NCBI GenBank assembly: GCA_002457215.1
Contig: NTJZ01000002.1
Span: 62,001 to 126,000 of the forward strand
DNA length: 64,000 bases
Reading direction: 5' to 3'
From: OM182 bacterium MED-G28
Lineage (GTDB): Bacteria > Pseudomonadota > Gammaproteobacteria > Pseudomonadales > Pseudohongiellaceae
Notes under the pieces: model-generated
Seen by the model: only the letters and a program-made list of their open reading frames with translations
Database searches by the model: none
What the model was told of the DNA's origin: nothing
Part shown: positions 58,728 to 64,000 of the stretch, in pieces
Layout: each line of letters begins with the position of its first letter
How positions within the stretch are numbered: position 1 is the first letter of the stretch
Position numbers and translations under genes: made by a program

Positions 58728-59855
58728 CTAGATAAGCCCGGAAATGGCACGAACACGGTGACTTTCGCTGTCGGTGACATATACGAGACCGTCGTGAACA
58801 CAAACACCATGAGGACGGTTCGTCATGCAGTTTAGTGGATCGCCATCGGGTCCATCACCTCGTTCACCATTGCCAAGCACGGTATCTATGAGTCCGGTAG
58901 CCAAAGACATGCGGCGGATTACATGATTCTCGGTGTCTACAATGTACAAGGAATGATCCTGGCGTGAGTACGCGATTCCCTTAGGCCCATTAAAAGTACA
59001 GTTGATTGCAGGGCCGCCGTCCCCGGTGTATCCCTGCTCTCCAGTTCCAGCAATTCGCTGCAGTTGGTTGCCCGCTATGTCAATCTGAAAAATCGCGTTG
59101 CCTTCTCTTAATACCAAATAGGCGTTGCCATCAGGGTCAGTATCTATAGATCGCGGCCCTAATAATGGTGTTCCTTCTAGAGGGCCGGTATCTGGTGTTT
59201 GAACGCGCTCGCCAGTGCCAGACAAGGTGCTAATAATTCCAGTCTCGCGGCTTACAATCCGGAGGCGGTGATTACCGATATCGCATATGAGTAAGTTGCC
59301 ACTAGAATCAAAAGCGATACTATGAGGACGATTGAGCTGCGACAAGACTGCTGATCTACCATCACCACTGTCACCCGGTTCACCATTACCGGCCAGGGTT
59401 GTGACTAAACCAGATTGGGCAGCGATGCGTCTTACGCTATGTGAGTCCCGTTCAACAATATAGAGATTGCCCTGCTCATCCCAGCGAATTTCATGGGGTG
59501 CATTGAAGGATGTCTCTCTAGGCCTGCGGGATTCGGCTATAAATCCTTTTTCACCATTACCAGCGATAGTACTTAACCTATTGGTTTCCAAATTTAAGCG
59601 GCGGGTTCTTCCCGTATCGACTTCACAGAAGTAAAGGTCATCGCCAGGACCGATGACTACTCCATAGGGATTATTTACAGGCGTTTCAGTTGCGATGATC
59701 CCGCCACGACCTTCCTCTTCGTAGCCCGCAACTCCAGTTCCAGCAACAGTAGACACTCGCCAGCTTTGTTGTGCGATACTTATTCGCGGAATAGCAAAAG
59801 CAGTGGAAGCGACTGCTACCGCTTGTAAAAAAGAACGCCTGGTTGAATTAGTCAT
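58728..59855 (-). CDS. Tat-exported NHL-repeat beta-propeller protein
   Basis: TRRSFLQAVAVASTAFA Tat signal; repeated NRPHSIAFDSSGNLLICDIGNHRLRIV / NGPKGIAYSRQDHSLYIVDTENHVIRRM blades. Confidence 0.92.
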   Translation of the reverse strand: MTNSTRRSFLQAVAVASTAFAIPRISIAQQSWRVSTVAGTGVAGYEEEGRGGIIATETPVNNPYGVVIGPGDDLYFCEVDTGRTRRLNLETNRLSTIAGNGEKGFIAESRRPRETSFNAPHEIRWDEQGNLYIVERDSHSVRRIAAQSGLVTTLAGNGEPGDSGDGRSAVLSQLNRPHSIAFDSSGNLLICDIGNHRLRIVSRETGIISTLSGTGERVQTPDTGPLEGTPLLGPRSIDTDPDGNAYLVLREGNAIFQIDIAGNQLQRIAGTGEQGYTGDGGPAINCTFNGPKGIAYSRQDHSLYIVDTENHVIRRMSLATGLIDTVLGNGERGDGPDGDPLNCMTNRPHGVCVHDGLVYVTDSESHRVRAISGLI

Positions 59856-60315
59856 AATTTCACCTTTCTAGGTTAGCGTTAGTCCAGGAGTGAATTTATT
59901 GAATCTCTTAAGTTTGCCTTCTATTTGTCGTTAGTCAAGTCTCCGGTAATGGTATCAAACTTGGAATTAAAACTTGTAATTAGTGGGGTTACTTTTACTC
60001 TCCCGCTAAAACACTGTTCTACTTCTGCTGTTATCATCTAGACTGTTTTTTCGCCGCGACTACGTAAGACATTTGCTAACAATACCGCTGTGAGCACTAT
60101 TCTGCTCGGCAAAGGAAATGATAAGGCCACAGTAACGCTGAAAACAGGGCTTGTGTTTTAAGTCTGTCCCAAATATTCTCCTGTTACTGCTATTGTAAGA
60201 ACCGATGAGGGCACTAACGCTAGAACAAACACAAGAACAGCTCCCGTGCATTTACTGTTTGAAGTAGGCAAGCAAATGCGAATGAGAGCGAAAGAAAGAT
60301 TGAAGGAGAAGCTCA

Positions 60316-61194
60316 ATGTGCGATAACGATACACAAAAAGATGTAGACGAGTATTTAAGCCGCCACCCCGAAATGACGCGCCGGGATTTCACTAAATTAG
60401 CAACAGGTGCTGGTCTGGCGATGATGTTCCCACCAATGGCTAACGCCCAATCGGTGACGGAACGTGATGTGGAAATTCGAACACCCGATGGCGTTGCAGA
60501 TTGTTATTTTGTGACTCCTTCAAGAGGAGCCCATGCGGCTGTCTTGGTGTGGCCCGATATTCTTGCCTTGCGACCAGCCTTCCGAGAAATGGGTAAGCGC
60601 TTGGCGCGTTCTGGTTATGCGGTTTTAACGGTTAATCCTTTTTATCGTGATTCTCGTGCGCCAGTTGTGGGTCGAGGTGCAAGTTTTGGACAACCTGAAA
60701 TTCGAGAGATTGTATTGCCAATGGCGGGCAACCTGAACGCAGATACTCATGTTACTGATGCTCGGGCTTTTGTTAGTTGGTTAGATGATCAGCCTGAAGT
60801 CGACACCAACAAAGGCATAGGCACAACAGGCTATTGCATGGGTGGCCCAATGGTTATGCGAACTGTAGCTGCAGTTCCTGACAGATTGGCCGCAGGTGCA
60901 ACCTTTCATGGCGGTGGATTGGCGACAGGGAATCCGGACAGCCCGCATTTGCTCATTCCAGATACTCGAGCATCAATGCTGCATTGTGTTGCCCAGAATG
61001 ACGATGATAATAATCCGCAAGCAAAAGAAACGCTTCGCGAAGCTTATGCGGCATCGAGCATTAACGCAGAAATCGAAGTGTACGACGACGCGATGCATGG
61101 TTGGTGCGCCATCGATTCACAGGTTTACCACCAAGCCCAGGCAGAGCGAGCTTGGAGTCGGTTATTGAATTTGTTTGAAAACAATCTAGGCTAG
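60316..61194 (+). CDS. Tat-exported dienelactone hydrolase family protein
   Basis: TRRDFTKLATGAGLAMMFPPMANA Tat signal; nucleophile elbow GYCMGGPMVM; acidic AQNDDDNNPQ; YDDAMHGW His. Confidence 0.92.
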   Translation: MCDNDTQKDVDEYLSRHPEMTRRDFTKLATGAGLAMMFPPMANAQSVTERDVEIRTPDGVADCYFVTPSRGAHAAVLVWPDILALRPAFREMGKRLARSGYAVLTVNPFYRDSRAPVVGRGASFGQPEIREIVLPMAGNLNADTHVTDARAFVSWLDDQPEVDTNKGIGTTGYCMGGPMVMRTVAAVPDRLAAGATFHGGGLATGNPDSPHLLIPDTRASMLHCVAQNDDDNNPQAKETLREAYAASSINAEIEVYDDAMHGWCAIDSQVYHQAQAERAWSRLLNLFENNLG

Positions 61195-61220
61195 TTATAG
61201 CTGTACAGAGAAGGCTAGTA

Positions 61221-61252
61221 TAAAAGGCGGTGAGAATTCATCGCCTTTTTTG
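61221..61252 (+). terminator. Rho-independent terminator candidate
   Basis: AAAAGGCGGTGAgaatTCATCGCCTTTTTTG hairpin between two convergent genes. Confidence 0.8.
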
Positions 61253-61258
61253 TATGAA

Positions 61259-62206
61259 TTACCGATTTTCTATATTGGCTTTCTTTGTCCAGTAAATATC
61301 AAAACTTCCTAAATTATTATCGGAACGTGAAGAGAACCAAGAAAAAGAGTCAGCACCAGGCGGCAATGCAGGGCACATATCCTCGGCTGAGGTATTTACC
61401 GTTGGCCCCAGGTTAAAGGAAGTATCCCAGCTGTTAGGCCCCATTTGCATTGCACCATAAATGTCTCTTCCTCCAAAACCACCTGGACGCGTTGAAGTGA
61501 AATACACCATACCGTCGGTGTCCTGGGTGAAGTGAAATTCTTCTGCAGCTGTGTTTATGTTCGGGCCTTGGTTTATAGGGTCCATCCAGTTGCCGGCCTC
61601 ATCTTTTTGGCTACAATAAATGTCAGAACCACCATAGCCTCCAGTTCGCATCGAAGCGAAACATAGTGTCACGCCATCCTGGAGAATCGCTGGACAGTGC
61701 TCGTTACCTTCGTCAGTACTAATGGGATAGGGGAGTAATTCAGGTTCCGTCCATGCGCCGTTTACTTTGTTGGTAACAAAGAGGTCAATTGCATTGCCAT
61801 CTGAGGCCAATCGATCCGACCTAAAATAGATGGTATTGCCGTCTGCCGTAATCCATGGTTCGCGATCATCCCCGGCGCGCAGGGGGTGGACATCTGTCGC
61901 AGGCGCCGCGTTGATGGGAATTCCCATGTTAATTGGGGTATCCCAGCTTCCTTTTTCTTCGTTAAAGCTTGCTAAATAGAGATCTTTTGGGTCACCGGGT
62001 GCTACTGCCATGTCTTGACGAGCGCTGCAATAAACCATGGTGCCGTCATCGGCAAAAGATAATTCTCCCTCTGCCCACATGGTGTTAATAGGTGCACCAA
62101 AATTATGGACGGCCAGATCGATCCAACTGCGTTCTTGAGCTTGAGCAGAGAAACTAATAAAACTAAGCATAATGATTAGGCTTGGGTAAGAAAACATTGC
62201 TTTCAT
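61259..62206 (-). CDS. Exported PD40 (WD40-like) beta-propeller protein
   Basis: REPWITADGNTIYFRSDR, CFASMRTGGYGGSDIYCSQKDEAGNW, VYFTSTRPGGFGGRDIYGA, SFSWFSSRSDNNLGSFDIYWT; start trimmed to MKAMFSYPS. Confidence 0.9.
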   Translation of the reverse strand: MKAMFSYPSLIIMLSFISFSAQAQERSWIDLAVHNFGAPINTMWAEGELSFADDGTMVYCSARQDMAVAPGDPKDLYLASFNEEKGSWDTPINMGIPINAAPATDVHPLRAGDDREPWITADGNTIYFRSDRLASDGNAIDLFVTNKVNGAWTEPELLPYPISTDEGNEHCPAILQDGVTLCFASMRTGGYGGSDIYCSQKDEAGNWMDPINQGPNINTAAEEFHFTQDTDGMVYFTSTRPGGFGGRDIYGAMQMGPNSWDTSFNLGPTVNTSAEDMCPALPPGADSFSWFSSRSDNNLGSFDIYWTKKANIENR

Positions 62207-62217
62207 AATGTTCCTCT

Positions 62218-62760
62218 TTAGCTGCGAGAAGTAATTTGGAATGTCCACCATCGGTCTGGACGTTCTGCATTGGGATCTGGCGCTGGATTATCCAGTGCTT
62301 GATATATTTGTAGTTTTGCGACTCGCGCACGCCATGCTTGATCCATACGGGCGGGGTCAGTTATACGATTTACATAAACCGGATAGGTAACACCATTTAA
62401 GCGCATTACCCCGACTTCATCTGCATCCACTTTGCTAGCCCAGTATTTGGTATCACAAACAGAACAGCTTAAATACATTTCACCTTCAGGCGTTGACATG
62501 CAATTTAAGTTAATCGAGTGTGGCCGAATCCCTGCATAAATCTGTAGCTGGCACAGCGGCACCTGGTTTGCGAATGACCAATCTGAGACCGGTTCATTAT
62601 TACTCTCACCGAAGAGGAAGCCTCCCGGTGTTCTCACACAAGGACAAGTCGCGGAATAAATGATAAATCCAACAATGCCAATAGCAAGCAGGGCAGCAAG
62701 AGAGCCACCTACTAGTACCTTAACTTTTGAGTTTCTTGGTACAACTTGTTCTTCCGACAT
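62218..62760 (-). CDS. Membrane-anchored small protein (paralogue C of the 56181 protein)
   Basis: N-terminal TM LVGGSLAALLAIGIVGFIIYS; GGFLFGESNNEPVSDWSFANQVPLCQLQ...EMYLSCSVCDTKYWAS...GVMRLNGVTYPVYVNRITDP...WWTFQITSRS. Confidence 0.72.
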   Translation of the reverse strand: MSEEQVVPRNSKVKVLVGGSLAALLAIGIVGFIIYSATCPCVRTPGGFLFGESNNEPVSDWSFANQVPLCQLQIYAGIRPHSINLNCMSTPEGEMYLSCSVCDTKYWASKVDADEVGVMRLNGVTYPVYVNRITDPARMDQAWRARVAKLQIYQALDNPAPDPNAERPDRWWTFQITSRS

Positions 62761-62782
62761 AGCGCTTCCTCTCTTTTAAAGT

Positions 62783-64000
62783 TTATTGTCTAAGAGTTAA
62801 CTGAAAATCTAAAACCATTTCTTCACTGAGCGAATGACCAAAGCCTGGTTCGCTCGGGGCAAAAACATAGCCGTTTTCTACCCGGCAGGACATGGCATCA
62901 AGTATGGCTGATCCTTCGGGAAAGCTTTCAGCCATAGTACAACTCGGGGAGGTTAAAGCAATAGGGAAGCCCCAAGAGCTAGCGCCGCGGTGGGGAATTA
63001 TTTCCAAACCAGCCGCTTCTACCAAGGCTGAAATACGGCGACCAGCGGTAGTACCTCCGCACCAAGTAATATCAGGCTGTAAAATTTCTGCTGAACCAAT
63101 TCCCACCAGTACTTTAAACCCATGTTCGGTGTATTCGTGCTCACCACATGCTATACGCGTCCAACCTTCTCCTTTTCCGCCAATGCGATTTACGAGTTCT
63201 GCATAACCGAATACATCATCTGGAGATAATAGCTCCTCCATGAAGTACAACTTCGCTTCGCGTAGCCTTTCACAAAAAGGAATTGCCCATTCCACAGTTC
63301 CATCACGAGATACGCAATCGGTCATTATTCTTACATCAGGTCCGAGCACATCTCTCGCTTCAAGCACGGAATCCACAAAATTATCGAGTACGGCAGAAGG
63401 TGTGCGCGGGCCACCATATGTAGTCCGTTTAAAGTTTTTAACTCCTCTCGATCGCGCTTCAACGAAATCGCCATTAGTTTGATAGATTTCAATGCGATCG
63501 CGATTGGCCCTCCCGAGCAATTGGTGTACCGGCAAACCTGCGTGCTTGCCAGCTATATCCCAAAGAGCATTGTCTACAGAACTAAGAGCCATGGCAAAAA
63601 GGCCACGTCGCCCATAAAAAATACTGGAGGTGTACATCTGATCCCAGAGTTGTTCAACATTGAGCGGGTTTGCATTTAGTAACAAATGCTGGAGATGTCC
63701 TTCAATTATTTCCACTGAAGCACTGCCTCCAGCGCCCATTCCGAAACCGGTAATGCCTTCATTGGTTTTAATGATGGTAATTATTGCTGAGGGAAGCTGT
63801 TCAAACGGACCGCCGAAGCGCCATCGACGGGGATCATCATCACCATCGAAGCTGGGGGCATCAAGCAATCCTTCGGATCGCTGATTTATATAGATTGGAT
63901 AAGCCTTAACTTCGCGAATACGAAGGCTTGAAGATTGAGCCAGCAAGTTAGTTGGAGACACTGCGCCAACAGCAGCAGCTGATAACGCTGCAAAAGCGCT
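62783..64000 (-). CDS. Mandelate racemase/muconate lactonizing enzyme (enolase superfamily) protein, L-rhamnonate dehydratase-like; N-terminus beyond the window
   Basis: DNALWDIAGKHAGLPVHQLLG, VRIMTDCVSRDG, YFMEELLSPDD, RIACGEHEY, IIPHRGASSWG. The frame stays open to the window end (..SAFAALSAAAVGAVSPTNLLAQ), consistent with a signal peptide, so the listed start at 63961 is not the true one. Confidence 0.88.
   Translation of the reverse strand, partial: SAFAALSAAAVGAVSPTNLLAQSSSLRIREVKAYPIYINQRSEGLLDAPSFDGDDDPRRWRFGGPFEQLPSAIITIIKTNEGITGFGMGAGGSASVEIIEGHLQHLLLNANPLNVEQLWDQMYTSSIFYGRRGLFAMALSSVDNALWDIAGKHAGLPVHQLLGRANRDRIEIYQTNGDFVEARSRGVKNFKRTTYGGPRTPSAVLDNFVDSVLEARDVLGPDVRIMTDCVSRDGTVEWAIPFCERLREAKLYFMEELLSPDDVFGYAELVNRIGGKGEGWTRIACGEHEYTEHGFKVLVGIGSAEILQPDITWCGGTTAGRRISALVEAAGLEIIPHRGASSWGFPIALTSPSCTMAESFPEGSAILDAMSCRVENGYVFAPSEPGFGHSLSEEMVLDFQLTLRQ

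Noticed and set aside
62892-63206. 104-aa + ORF opposite the enolase-superfamily gene
   Set aside because: Antisense to a confident CDS, no independent support.
1-64000. CRISPR arrays, IS elements, toxin-antitoxin or phage modules
   Set aside because: No regularly spaced repeats, transposase/integrase motifs or TA-like gene pairs were seen while reading the ORF track and intergenic regions. A systematic search was not possible.

Overview
This 64 kb window looks like chromosome from a gammaproteobacterium, probably marine or environmental (inferred from gene content and the zapA / 6S RNA / ygfA / pepP / ubiH / ubiI neighbourhood). No CRISPR array, rRNA, convincing tRNA, IS element or prophage was found.

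Main blocks, left to right:
1. A mutasome locus: dnaE2 (5'-truncated by the window edge) convergent with imuB-imuA, with a perfect 20-bp LexA box upstream of imuA.
2. A housekeeping block: ygfA, 6S RNA, zapA, a TIGR02449-like gene, pepP, ubiH, a DUF1499 lipoprotein, a MaoC dehydratase, ubiI and a TetR regulator.
3. An ABC exporter, a prpE-like acyl-CoA synthetase and gltBD.
4. A Tat-exported xanthine dehydrogenase / PaoABC-like molybdoenzyme operon followed by a FdnI-type cytochrome b and a small orphan protein.
5. An accessory region of exported proteins: a PD40 propeller, an M1-like+M28+PDZ double metallopeptidase, a DUF5916-like barrel, GlpQ, a polysaccharide deacetylase, CoA-transferase/crotonase, an aminotransferase and a TonB receptor.
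6. A second accessory region: an HNH protein, an EamA transporter, an Abhydrolase_10-like protein, a beta-helix lipoprotein, two or three related membrane-anchored small proteins, an MBL-fold lactonase-like enzyme, an NHL propeller, a Tat-exported dienelactone hydrolase, a PD40 protein and an enolase-superfamily enzyme running off the right edge.

The strongest candidates for follow-up are the molybdoenzyme + cytochrome b operon (25.1-30.5 kb), the split and convergent mutasome (0-5.5 kb), the double peptidase (32.8-36.1 kb), and the cluster of exported enzymes with membrane-anchored paralogues (56-64 kb). All family calls come from reading motifs by eye; no database search was run.
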